From contig CP139021.1 of NCBI GenBank assembly GCA_034044135.1, forward strand, positions 883,635 to 947,634: a stretch of 64,000 nucleotides of DNA, in the 5' to 3' direction. The notes below the pieces were generated by a model. It was not told the origin of the DNA. It did no database searches and saw only the letters and a list, made by a program, of their open reading frames with translations. This document shows positions 53,228 through 61,015 of the stretch, one piece after another (position 1 is the stretch's first letter; the number at the start of each line of letters is the position of its first letter). The translations under genes were made by a program, and so were the position numbers. Origin of the DNA: Flammeovirgaceae bacterium SG7u.111. Its GTDB lineage: Bacteria > Bacteroidota > Bacteroidia > Cytophagales > Flammeovirgaceae.

Positions 53228-54791
53228 AATAATCAAACAGGTTACAAGAACTCTTCTTTTGGTCATGTTAACGAGTAGTTGGCTTTATGCCAAACCTATT
53301 TCAGATACCTTAAGGATAACTCCCAACCAGTTGTTTTTTCAAGATATCCTGTCCTCTTACCAGTCGGCAGGATATACTCTTTCTTTTATTCCTGTAAAAG
53401 ATTACTCTTTTTCGAATCTATATTATAAAATAGAAAGGGGTTCACTTAAAAAAGGACAAGAGCCCCTTCAAGAACAACGAATTGGGATTAAATCTGACGG
53501 ATTGCGTAGAAATGAGAAAGTAAATTATTTTGGAGGTTTCCATATTTACAAAACATATATAGACCAGGTGGCATGGAACCTTTCCTATCTTTCACTTGAT
53601 GACGGAATGATAGACGACCCGCTCTATTTTGTCGTTTCTAAACCTGCAAGTTGGAACAATCAAACCTATGAATTCACTGGAGGAGTGGATTTTCCCCTCA
53701 ACAAAAAAATCACAATTACGTTAGGCTCAGACCTCAATTATTCCAATAAATACAGAACGGAATATGACCCTCGTGCTTCTATTACTTATAACAATCTTCT
53801 ATTTGAAGGAGTGGCTACTTATCACAGGCGGCATAATCACTTTAGTCTTGGGACAAGTTATGGGTATTCCCATGTCAGAAATAATATAGGGTTTTCAAAT
53901 TTAGACAAAAACAGACCTTCCAATTATGATATATATGTGAAATGGATGATAGGGTATGGCAATTTGCAGAATCCAACGGGAAAAGGTACTAACAGAAAAC
54001 GCAAACTTCACTCAGTTAGCTTGGGTTATAATTTCATAAAGGATGATCGACATTTGTTGATCAATACAGTTTACAGCAACGCTAAAAATATAACATATAA
54101 CGCTGCTATTAGCAAAGAAGATGAAGATATCATGGGACGATATGCGTCAAATAGCCTCAGCTATAATCTAACATTCTTACGTTTTATTAACTCACATAAG
54201 ACGGTGAAGATCGGGATAGATACGTATATTTTGAGCGGAAAGAATCATTTAAATACCAAAGGAGGAAAAACTTATGAAGCCTCTAAGCAAAAAATAATAT
54301 TATCGAGCTCTGTAAATAAGTTACGCAAAGGGTTGAACCAAAGCTTTGGAGTGAGTTTTAATTTTTTAAATACTATTCAAAGAGATGCATTGTCTAGTAC
54401 GACCGTACAACTAACTCGACTACATGCAGAGTTATACGCTCAAAAAGAATTTAAGCCTTTTGCAAAAGTGATTTGCTTGCCTTCTCTCACATTTGGTTAC
54501 CAACAGAATATTCAGAACAAATTAGTAGATGGAAACGATGGCTATTTGAAAACCATTGAAGATGACGATTATGCAGGGCTTTCACTTAAGGATTTTTATG
54601 ATAATGTGGTATATCATGACCTCTACATAAATTCCCTCAACCCTATAACGGGTTCTCTTGGGTGCACCATTAGCTTTTTAAATAGCGAGACATTTAATAC
54701 CTCAATTAAAATAGATGAATACGTTCAGGCTGCTTTTTCTGAAGAGCTATTTAGGTTTACGACAAACTTTTCCATTATTTTAGATTTTTAG
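53220..54791 (+). CDS. DUF6850-like outer membrane beta-barrel protein
   Basis: A 523-residue exported protein. A signal peptide (about 1-25, TRTLLLVMLTSSWLYAK) precedes a long series of alternating amphipathic strands (YFGGFHIYKTYIDQVAWNLSYLS, FTGGVDFPLNKKITITLGSDLNYS, SLGYNFIKDDRHLLINTVYS, KVICLPSLTFGYQQNIQ). It ends in a terminal aromatic strand FRFTTNFSIILDF, all typical of outer-membrane barrels. I link it to DUF6850 from memory of this gene neighbourhood. Its start overlaps the lipoprotein gene by 8 bp. It may be a second channel or accessory barrel for the same import system. Confidence 0.75.
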   Translation: MNKIIKQVTRTLLLVMLTSSWLYAKPISDTLRITPNQLFFQDILSSYQSAGYTLSFIPVKDYSFSNLYYKIERGSLKKGQEPLQEQRIGIKSDGLRRNEKVNYFGGFHIYKTYIDQVAWNLSYLSLDDGMIDDPLYFVVSKPASWNNQTYEFTGGVDFPLNKKITITLGSDLNYSNKYRTEYDPRASITYNNLLFEGVATYHRRHNHFSLGTSYGYSHVRNNIGFSNLDKNRPSNYDIYVKWMIGYGNLQNPTGKGTNRKRKLHSVSLGYNFIKDDRHLLINTVYSNAKNITYNAAISKEDEDIMGRYASNSLSYNLTFLRFINSHKTVKIGIDTYILSGKNHLNTKGGKTYEASKQKIILSSSVNKLRKGLNQSFGVSFNFLNTIQRDALSSTTVQLTRLHAELYAQKEFKPFAKVICLPSLTFGYQQNIQNKLVDGNDGYLKTIEDDDYAGLSLKDFYDNVVYHDLYINSLNPITGSLGCTISFLNSETFNTSIKIDEYVQAAFSEELFRFTTNFSIILDF

Positions 54792-54795
54792 AACA

Positions 54796-55944
54796 ATGAC
54801 ATTGAAGAATACCCTTTTTTTACTTGCCATTTTTTTCTGGGCAATCTGTGCTTTCAGCTTCATACACACCCCTAAAGCAAGTAGCTATTCCATAGATGAA
54901 TTGCGAAAATTATATAGTAGTGGAGATAACACTACTTGGCCCGAACCACTCCTCGATAGTGTAGTAATGCCATATTACCAAGAAATTGGGTCTTTGCCTG
55001 AAATGCAGTTTCCAATCAACAATCCTTTTAGCAAGGAGAAACTCAAACTTGGCAAAGCTCTTTTTTTTGACCCTAGGCTATCTAGCTCCAAGCAAATTGC
55101 CTGTGCATCTTGCCATGATTCTGAAATAGCATGGGGCGATGGCAGAAGATTTTCTTATGGGCATGATAGGCAGCTAGGCAAAAGAAATGCCATGACCTTG
55201 TTCAATATAGGTTACTATGACAGCTTATTTTGGGATGGAAGAGCTTCTTCATTAGAAGACCAGGTCCACTTCCCCCTTCAAGACTCGTTGGAAATGCAGT
55301 CCACTCCAGAAATTGCGGTCAAGCATCTCCAAGAAATAGAAGGGTACAAACCACTTTTCCAAGCTGCGTTTGGAGATACAAGCATCAACTTTGAAAAAAT
55401 CAAAATGGCAATTGCTACTTTTGAGCGAAGTATCGTGAGTAGGAAAAGCAAGTTTGATCGCTTTATTGGAGGAGATAGCCTGCGGTTTACCGATCAAGAG
55501 GTTTGGGGACTGCACCTTTTTAGAACCAAAGCAAGGTGTGTAAACTGCCATCATTCTCCTTTGTTTGCCGATAATAAATTCCACAACACTGGCTTGTCGT
55601 ATTATGGTAGAAAGTTTGAAGATCTTGGAAAATATAATGTGACCAATAATCCGTCTGATGTGGGCAAATTTAGGACTTCTTCTTTGAGGGAGATTGCTGT
55701 TAGCAAGCCATATATGCACAATGGATTGTTTCCTCATTTAGAAGGAGTGATTAATCTGTATAATGCAGGTATGCCTCATCCCAAAAGGAAACAACACCAA
55801 TTAGACGACCCTTTATTTCCTACCACCACTGATCTAGTACAGGAACTGCACCTCGCTGACGAAGAACAAGAAGCACTAGAAGCTTTTCTCTTGACACTTT
55901 CTTCGAGGCAAGTACGGGAACGACCTCCTGCCTTTCCTCATTAA
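54796..55944 (+). CDS. Di-heme cytochrome c peroxidase (MauG/CcpA family)
   Basis: A 382-residue periplasmic di-heme protein anchored or exported by an N-terminal hydrophobic segment (about 5-23). Two c-type heme sites are present: CASCH (Cys103, Cys106, His107) and CVNCH (Cys248, Cys251, His252). GKALFFDPRLSSSKQIACASC is the usual start of the first domain, and WDGRASSLEDQ and FRTSSLREIAVSKPYMHNG are family blocks. Members reduce hydrogen peroxide or carry out MauG-type oxidations. It begins 4 bp after the barrel gene, so it is part of the receptor operon. It may oxidise or release a metal or heme ligand on import. Confidence 0.92.
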   Translation: MTLKNTLFLLAIFFWAICAFSFIHTPKASSYSIDELRKLYSSGDNTTWPEPLLDSVVMPYYQEIGSLPEMQFPINNPFSKEKLKLGKALFFDPRLSSSKQIACASCHDSEIAWGDGRRFSYGHDRQLGKRNAMTLFNIGYYDSLFWDGRASSLEDQVHFPLQDSLEMQSTPEIAVKHLQEIEGYKPLFQAAFGDTSINFEKIKMAIATFERSIVSRKSKFDRFIGGDSLRFTDQEVWGLHLFRTKARCVNCHHSPLFADNKFHNTGLSYYGRKFEDLGKYNVTNNPSDVGKFRTSSLREIAVSKPYMHNGLFPHLEGVINLYNAGMPHPKRKQHQLDDPLFPTTTDLVQELHLADEEQEALEAFLLTLSSRQVRERPPAFPH

Positions 55945-55971
55945 CTACAACTTATAATTTACAGTTGAGAT

Positions 55972-56194
55972 ACAAGTAAAGAAAAATTGGAAAACTACAT
56001 TGAGAAGTTGGAAATTGAGTATCCTATTCTGGTGAATAGAGACGAGGAGCAATGTGGAAAAAGTATGGCGTGGATGGCATCCCTCATTTTTTTATCATAG
56101 ACCAAGAAGGGAAGATCAGCGATTATTGGAGGGGTTACCAAAAAGGTACGGTGGAAACGATTACCGAAGATCTTGACGGCGGAGTAGTACAGTA
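55972..56194 (+). pseudogene. Decayed 3' fragment of a TlpA-family gene
   Basis: The stretch is over 90 percent identical to 57468-57705, the end of the intact TlpA gene 1.3 kb downstream, including KLENYIEKLEIEYPILVN. A 13-bp deletion after GAGCA and a further deletion near the end break the frame. It has no start, no CxxC motif and no promoter. It is a remnant of a tandem duplication. Confidence 0.9.
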
Positions 56195-56327
56195 AAAGGA
56201 TAGCTTTTTGCTATTTTATTATGAATACTTACTAAGCTCCTAGTCACAAGGTTTCATTTTTTTTCTTATCAAACCTCTGTTTTAACATAAATAAACATAG
56301 TGTTAAATTGTGTTATATGTTTAGTAT
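56195..56327. other. AT-rich intergenic region upstream of the TlpA gene
   Basis: It continues the 511-bp gap between the peroxidase and TlpA genes. No hairpin with a U-tract and no gene are seen before the palindromes at 56320-56343. The end of the gap (56344-56455) holds a -7-like TATATTG. Confidence 0.4.
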
Positions 56328-56343
56328 AACTAATTATTTAGTT
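56328..56343. promoter_or_regulatory. BlaI-type operator upstream of the TlpA gene
   Basis: AACTAATTATTTAGTT is an AACTAA-N4-TTAGTT inverted repeat, the same design as the three operators at 15493-15549. An overlapping TTAGT-ATA-ACTAA palindrome lies at 56321-56333, so sites are again stacked. A -7-like TATATTG follows directly, and the TlpA start is 112 bp downstream. Confidence 0.58.
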
Positions 56344-56455
56344 TATATTGCAGTGTAGTATTTAGTAAAAACAAACAAAACAATATTACAAATTTGGTTT
56401 AGCTCGAAATACTGTTTGTATTAATAATGTTAACGTTATCAATATTTAAAAACTC

Positions 56456-57706
56456 ATGAAAATGTATAAACTCTCCATCATCGTTATCTTCTGCCTTATT
56501 GCAACGGTAGGAAAATCTCAGGATACACCCGCTCAAGAGCCAATTAAAGTCGTTGAATCATTCTTAGACAAAGTAGAAAAAAGTAAAACCATCAGCCATT
56601 CGAGTGACCAAGTTTGGTCAAGGATTGATGGGTTTGGTTTCGAAGACAATAATCATCATAAGGGAGACAGTAAATTTATGATAGTTCCTGATGATACTAT
56701 TGGGGCTTATTGTTCATTTCATGCAACACATAAGTCTTTAAGTTATAAAAATAAAAAGCCAGTTGTATTAACCGGTAATTATAATGGGATCTCTATGTCA
56801 ACAATTAACTACAATGATAGCACAGTCAACATCACAGACTTAAGTCAATATCCTTCTCAGAAGATATATATCACCACCTGGATGCTATATATGCATTCAG
56901 CAATGGATGTTTACAATATGATGAAAGAGAGCAGGGAGCTAGCTTACAAAAACTTATCATTTGTAAGCGACACAACTATTAATAATGAGAAGTGCGTGAG
57001 AGCTGTTCTTACTCAAAGAGACACTATTGTACAGGGAAAGCATTTGTTCAGTAAAAAAATCATTTCTATAAGCCCCACTACTTATTTGCCACGTCACACA
57101 ATCACCATCAATCATACGGCAATGGGCAACCAAACTATAGAAACTTCACTGAGTAACTATAAACTCAATGAGCAGTTTGAAAGTGGAACATTTTCTTCAA
57201 ATAATGTACCCGATGGATTTAGAAGGATTGATTACAGCCCTGTGAGATACGTCCCAACCTTAACGCCAGGTAAAGAAGCTCCTGGGTTTCAGTTATCCAC
57301 TGTCCAAGGCGGTCCAGTTTCTCTGGCTTCCTATAAAGGAAAAGTTGTGCTCTTACAGTTTTCGGGGGTAAATTGTGGCTTTTGCCGAGCAGCAATTCCT
57401 GATCTCAATGACTTATATACAAAGTTTGATAAAAAACAGTTTGAGCTGCTGAGCGTGTACTCCGATGCAAGTAAAGCAAAATTGGAAAACTACATTGAGA
57501 AGTTGGAAATTGAGTATCCTATTCTAGTGAATGGTGAAGAGGAGCAAGAAAAGCAGGGGCTGTGGAAAAAGTATGGCGTGGATGGCATCCCTCATTTTTT
57601 TATCATAGACCAAGAAGGAAAGATCAGCGATTATTGGAGGGGTTACCAAAAAGGCACGGTGGAAACGATTACCGAAGAAATTGGGAAGATGTTGACGGCG
57701 GAGTAG
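56456..57706 (+). CDS. TlpA-family thioredoxin-fold protein
   Basis: A 416-residue exported protein. The signal peptide (about 1-22, LSIIVIFCLIATVGKSQ) is followed by a beta-rich domain of about 240 residues. The C-terminal redoxin domain (about 270-416) opens with GKEAPGFQLSTVQGGPVSL. Its redox motif is VNCGFCRAAIPDL and the cis-proline loop is VDGIPHFFIIDQEG. It probably acts as a periplasmic thiol-disulphide reductase or resolves a partner such as a c-type cytochrome; the di-heme peroxidase lies upstream. It is a paralogue of the gene at 22643. A BlaI-type operator suggests repression by a BlaI-family protein. Confidence 0.9.
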   Translation: MKMYKLSIIVIFCLIATVGKSQDTPAQEPIKVVESFLDKVEKSKTISHSSDQVWSRIDGFGFEDNNHHKGDSKFMIVPDDTIGAYCSFHATHKSLSYKNKKPVVLTGNYNGISMSTINYNDSTVNITDLSQYPSQKIYITTWMLYMHSAMDVYNMMKESRELAYKNLSFVSDTTINNEKCVRAVLTQRDTIVQGKHLFSKKIISISPTTYLPRHTITINHTAMGNQTIETSLSNYKLNEQFESGTFSSNNVPDGFRRIDYSPVRYVPTLTPGKEAPGFQLSTVQGGPVSLASYKGKVVLLQFSGVNCGFCRAAIPDLNDLYTKFDKKQFELLSVYSDASKAKLENYIEKLEIEYPILVNGEEEQEKQGLWKKYGVDGIPHFFIIDQEGKISDYWRGYQKGTVETITEEIGKMLTAE

Positions 57707-57741
57707 AAAGTTGAGAATTTGTATCTTTCTAAAGAATCTAT

Positions 57742-57774
57742 AGCCTTTCCAATTTTTGCGGAAAGGCTTTTTTT
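57742..57774 (+). terminator. Rho-independent terminator after the TlpA gene
   Basis: AGCCTTTCC and GGAAAGGCT form a perfect 9-bp stem around AATTTTTGC-type loop sequence, followed by seven T. Confidence 0.9.
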
Positions 57775-57830
57775 ATTGCTTTCTCACCGAAATCCTTAGC
57801 TTCGCAGTTGAGAGCAATTTTATAAAATAT

Positions 57831-58751
57831 ATGAATGAAACTATTAATAGCATCCTAGAGGAAATACATCAGGAGGTATTGCCTTTTTTGGGGACTGGAA
57901 AGGTGGTGGACTATATCCCGATTTTGAACGAAGCTGATCCTAACAAGTTTGGGATGACCTTGATCTCCAATGACCGAAGGATTTATTCGGTAGGGAATGC
58001 GCAAGAATTATTTTCTATCCAAAGTGTTTCGAAAGTACTTACGCTTACCTTGGCCATGCAGCTTGGAGAAGAAAAACTGTGGAAGCGCGTAGGACGAGAG
58101 CCTTCGGGCAATCGGTTCAATTCTTTGGTGCAGTTGGAGCATGAAAATGGGAAACCTCGTAATCCATTTATCAATGCTGGGGCACTGGTGGTCACCGATA
58201 TGCTCATTTCGGCACTGGACGATCCTAAGGCAGAAATTTTGGATTTTGTACGGAAGGTTTCCTGCAATTCTACTTTGGAATATAACTTCGAGATAGCCCA
58301 AGCTGAAAAGGAAATGGGCTTTACCAATGCGGCATTGGTTAACTTTATGAAGAGCTTTAAGAATATAGAGAACGATGTAGAAGAAGTGCTGGATACTTAT
58401 TTTCATCATTGTTCAATTATGCTAAATACCGAAGATTTGGCTCGTAGTTTTATGATGCTTTCCAACCAAGGAAATATGAACTTTTGCAATGAGCAGATTA
58501 TCAGCAAACGGCAGTCGAAACGGATTAATTCGATTATGGCGACTAGCGGTTTTTACGACCAGGCGGGGGAGTTTGCCTACCGTGTGGGGTTACCGGGCAA
58601 AAGTGGGGTTTCGGGGGCGATTGCGGCGGTGTATCCTGGGGACTTTAGCGTAGCGGTGTGGAGTCCAGAGCTAAACTCGAACGGAAACTCGGTATTAGGC
58701 ATAGAGGCACTGGATAGACTCACTACGAAGCTTGAACTTTCTATTTATTAA
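57831..58751 (+). CDS. glsA: Glutaminase A
   Basis: A 306-residue cytoplasmic enzyme that hydrolyses glutamine to glutamate and ammonia. The start at 57831 (MNETINSILEEIHQEVLPFLGTGKVVDYIP) gives the standard family N-terminus. The serine-hydrolase-like active site is SIQSVSKV, with Ser65 and Lys68. Further family blocks are RNPFINAGALVVTDML, FHHCSIMLNTEDLARSFMMLSNQG, ATSGFYDQAGEFAYRVGLPGKSGVSGAI and SPELNSNGNSVLGIEALD (quoted in part). Length is normal and all key residues are present. A -7-like TAGCTTCG lies at 57797-57804, just after the upstream terminator. Confidence 0.95.
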   Translation: MNETINSILEEIHQEVLPFLGTGKVVDYIPILNEADPNKFGMTLISNDRRIYSVGNAQELFSIQSVSKVLTLTLAMQLGEEKLWKRVGREPSGNRFNSLVQLEHENGKPRNPFINAGALVVTDMLISALDDPKAEILDFVRKVSCNSTLEYNFEIAQAEKEMGFTNAALVNFMKSFKNIENDVEEVLDTYFHHCSIMLNTEDLARSFMMLSNQGNMNFCNEQIISKRQSKRINSIMATSGFYDQAGEFAYRVGLPGKSGVSGAIAAVYPGDFSVAVWSPELNSNGNSVLGIEALDRLTTKLELSIY

Positions 58752-58841
58752 GAGAAGTTGTCTAAAGTAAAACCTTTCGGCTACGAATGGTCTATTTTGT
58801 CCTATGCTTCTCCAATTTTTCCTTAAATAATCACAGAGAAA

Positions 58842-59324
58842 ATGAATGAGAATTTTGAGATAAGAAATGCTACGGCAGCAGATGCGCCTTTGGTGTTGGA
58901 CTACATAAAACGGTTGGCGAAGTATGAGAAAATGCTAGACGAGGTAGAAGCAACAGAAGAGCTGGTGATAAAGAATGTGTTCGAGAAAAAATATGCTGAG
59001 GTAGTAATTGCGGAATTGGATGGGAAGCCAGTGGGTTTTGCGTTATTTTTCCATAATTATTCCACGTTTGTAGGGAAGCCTGGGCTGTACCTCGAAGACG
59101 TTTTTGTAGATGTGGAGCACAGGGGCAAGGGTTTTGGAAAGAAACTGTTGGCACATTTGGCTCAGATAGCTATGGAAAGAGACTGCGGAAGGATGGAGTG
59201 GTCGGTACTGGATTGGAACGAGCCATCCATTAATTTTTACAAGTCACTGGGAACTGTTCCCATGGACGAATGGACGGTTTTCCGACTAGTGGGAGATTCC
59301 TTGAAAGACTTGGCTAAAGAATAA
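58842..59324 (+). CDS. GNAT-family N-acetyltransferase (diamine acetyltransferase-like)
   Basis: A 160-residue acetyl-CoA-dependent transferase. IRNATAADAPLVLDYIKRLAKYEKM is the typical start of spermidine/spermine acetyltransferase-like GNATs. The acetyl-CoA binding block is VFVDVEHRGKGFGKKLLAHL (R-G-K-G-x-G-K). The C-terminal motif is RMEWSVLDWNEPSINFYKSLG, and the final EWTVFRL fits the same subgroup. Polyamines or thialysine are likely substrates by family, but this is inferred. It follows the glutaminase gene by 90 bp on the same strand. Confidence 0.92.
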   Translation: MNENFEIRNATAADAPLVLDYIKRLAKYEKMLDEVEATEELVIKNVFEKKYAEVVIAELDGKPVGFALFFHNYSTFVGKPGLYLEDVFVDVEHRGKGFGKKLLAHLAQIAMERDCGRMEWSVLDWNEPSINFYKSLGTVPMDEWTVFRLVGDSLKDLAKE

Positions 59325-59341
59325 TTTCAACGCCTGTGTTT

Positions 59342-59497
59342 AGATCATGTTTAAATTTTTGTGTAAACTGAAAATCAAGAGTTTATGGTTCTGGTTATAT
59401 ATTTCCAATTGAGTTTATCGGGATAAATGAATGCGGAAATATGACGTCAGGTTCATAAAATATTGGTTTTCAGGAAGCAAAATTTTAAATATGCTCT
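59342..59497. mobile_element. MITE-like element, copy 3 (156 bp)
   Basis: The left end AGATCATGTTTAAATTTT matches copy 1 except one base. The right end in reverse complement is AGAGCATATTTAAAATTT, again similar. The interior is different and longer than in copies 1 and 2, so only the ends define membership. Confidence 0.45.
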
Positions 59498-59540
59498 TAT
59501 GTAAAAAAAAACTTATTCCAGCTCTGAGTAAAAAGAGAAA

Positions 59541-60824
59541 ATGATAACATTTGAGAAGCTAGCACTAAAGGAAGCTGATTACCTGACATTGGAGGAATTG
59601 GGAGGGAAAGAGAAGGCACTTATCGGATTGTTGAAGTTGCTGAAGGGAAGTAAATTGGCGCTTAAACTTACTTTTTTTGAAAAGTTGCTGAATTATCTTC
59701 GGGTGATCGCTTTTTATATAATTGATAACAACCATCTGGTTATCAACTTTGAACAAGGGATTTCTCCGGGTAAAGAAAGTAAGGTCAACACTTTAGCAGA
59801 ATTATTGCACCATCTAGGAATTGTAGAAATTGACAGGGGTTTTTATGTGATAAAGCCAGGTTATTTAGCCTTTGGAGTGGCAGAAAAAGTAGCAATTCGG
59901 TCGGCGGTATTACACGAAAGCCCCGTAGGTATGTTGCTTCGTAACCCTATATTTCAGCATATTATTGAAGATTTTCTCTTTGTAAGGAAACTAGTACGGA
60001 AATTCAGAAATGCATCTTTTCCACTGGATATTCCCCAGAAAAAGGCTTGGGTAAAGCTTTTGGAAAAAGGGCACTTGGACTACGAGGTAAGGCTAAGCGA
60101 AACGCTTTTTGAGCTTACTAAGTTACAAATCCCCAATAAAATTCCTTCGGTGTTTGATGAGAGTTATTACACCGAATCGGGTAGAAATGCCTTTAAGAAT
60201 TTTACGCAGCATAGGTTTAAGAAGGTGTTGGATACCATAGGGAAGAAAGAAATGGAGGTGTTGGATGTAGGCTGCGGGTATGGCAATTACATTGATGTGC
60301 TGAAGCGGTGGTCGGGTGAGGTAAAAGTGAAGGGCGTTGAATTGCAAAAAGAGGTTTTTGAGGAAGTAAGTGCCCGTTTCACCAATGATTCATCGGTTCA
60401 GGTTTTTAATGAGAACATTTTCACCTTCGGTAAGGAAGAGACGTATGATTTGGTTCTGCTCAACTATGTCTTGTTTTATTTCTCTAAGAAAGAAAAGGTC
60501 AAGCTGTTTGAGAGGTTGAAGTCATTGCTAAAACCAGGAGGGAGCATTCTTATTTGCCAGTATTATTCGGGAATAGAAGGTTTAAAAAAAGAGCTTGCGG
60601 CGCAGCAAGGAGAGCTAAACAGCATCAAAAAAATTGAGATGTATTTCAGCAATAAGGTGTTGTATGCCAATTCGCTCTGGAACGAGTCGGCAAGTACCTT
60701 TTCCCAGGCAGAAAGGTGGGAGGAGTTTCAGGAAATCTTATCCCAAAACGGTTTGAAAATCAACGCGCTCACCCATGCCGATAAATTTTACTATTCCCTC
60801 TTTATAGAGGTCATTGCGGTTTAG
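59541..60824 (+). CDS. SAM-dependent methyltransferase with N-terminal winged-helix-like domain
   Basis: A 427-residue cytoplasmic protein. The N-terminal about 200 residues are helical and contain a segment like a winged helix (KVNTLAELLHHLGIVEIDRGFYVIKPGYLAFG). The class I methyltransferase domain starts at about 225: LDVGCGYGNYIDVL is motif I, with the following VKGVELQKEVFEE acidic strand. YDLVLLNYVLFYFSKKEK and LKPGGSILICQYYSG are motifs IV and VI. The architecture resembles bacterial O- and C-methyltransferases with an N-terminal dimerisation domain. The substrate is unknown. Confidence 0.85.
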   Translation: MITFEKLALKEADYLTLEELGGKEKALIGLLKLLKGSKLALKLTFFEKLLNYLRVIAFYIIDNNHLVINFEQGISPGKESKVNTLAELLHHLGIVEIDRGFYVIKPGYLAFGVAEKVAIRSAVLHESPVGMLLRNPIFQHIIEDFLFVRKLVRKFRNASFPLDIPQKKAWVKLLEKGHLDYEVRLSETLFELTKLQIPNKIPSVFDESYYTESGRNAFKNFTQHRFKKVLDTIGKKEMEVLDVGCGYGNYIDVLKRWSGEVKVKGVELQKEVFEEVSARFTNDSSVQVFNENIFTFGKEETYDLVLLNYVLFYFSKKEKVKLFERLKSLLKPGGSILICQYYSGIEGLKKELAAQQGELNSIKKIEMYFSNKVLYANSLWNESASTFSQAERWEEFQEILSQNGLKINALTHADKFYYSLFIEVIAV

Positions 60825-60960
60825 TTGCACTATTCTTCCTCATAGGGAAGTGAAACGATAGAGTGAACCCTATTTCATATACCCATCTTCTACTATCTGT
60901 TCAGGCTGAATGGATATAAGCACAAATCCTTCGTGTTTTCTAACCTGTGGAGTGAATAAG

Positions 60961-60984
60961 GCACCTCTTACTAGAGGTGCTTTT
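60961..60984 (+). terminator. Hairpin terminator after the methyltransferase
   Basis: GCACCTC and GAGGTGC form a perfect 7-bp stem with a 6-nt loop, followed by TTTTAG. It lies 137 bp after the methyltransferase stop and 32 bp from the metalloprotease stop on the other strand. Confidence 0.6.
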
Positions 60985-61015
60985 AGGGTTATTTTTTGGT
61001 TTTTCATATACTGTT

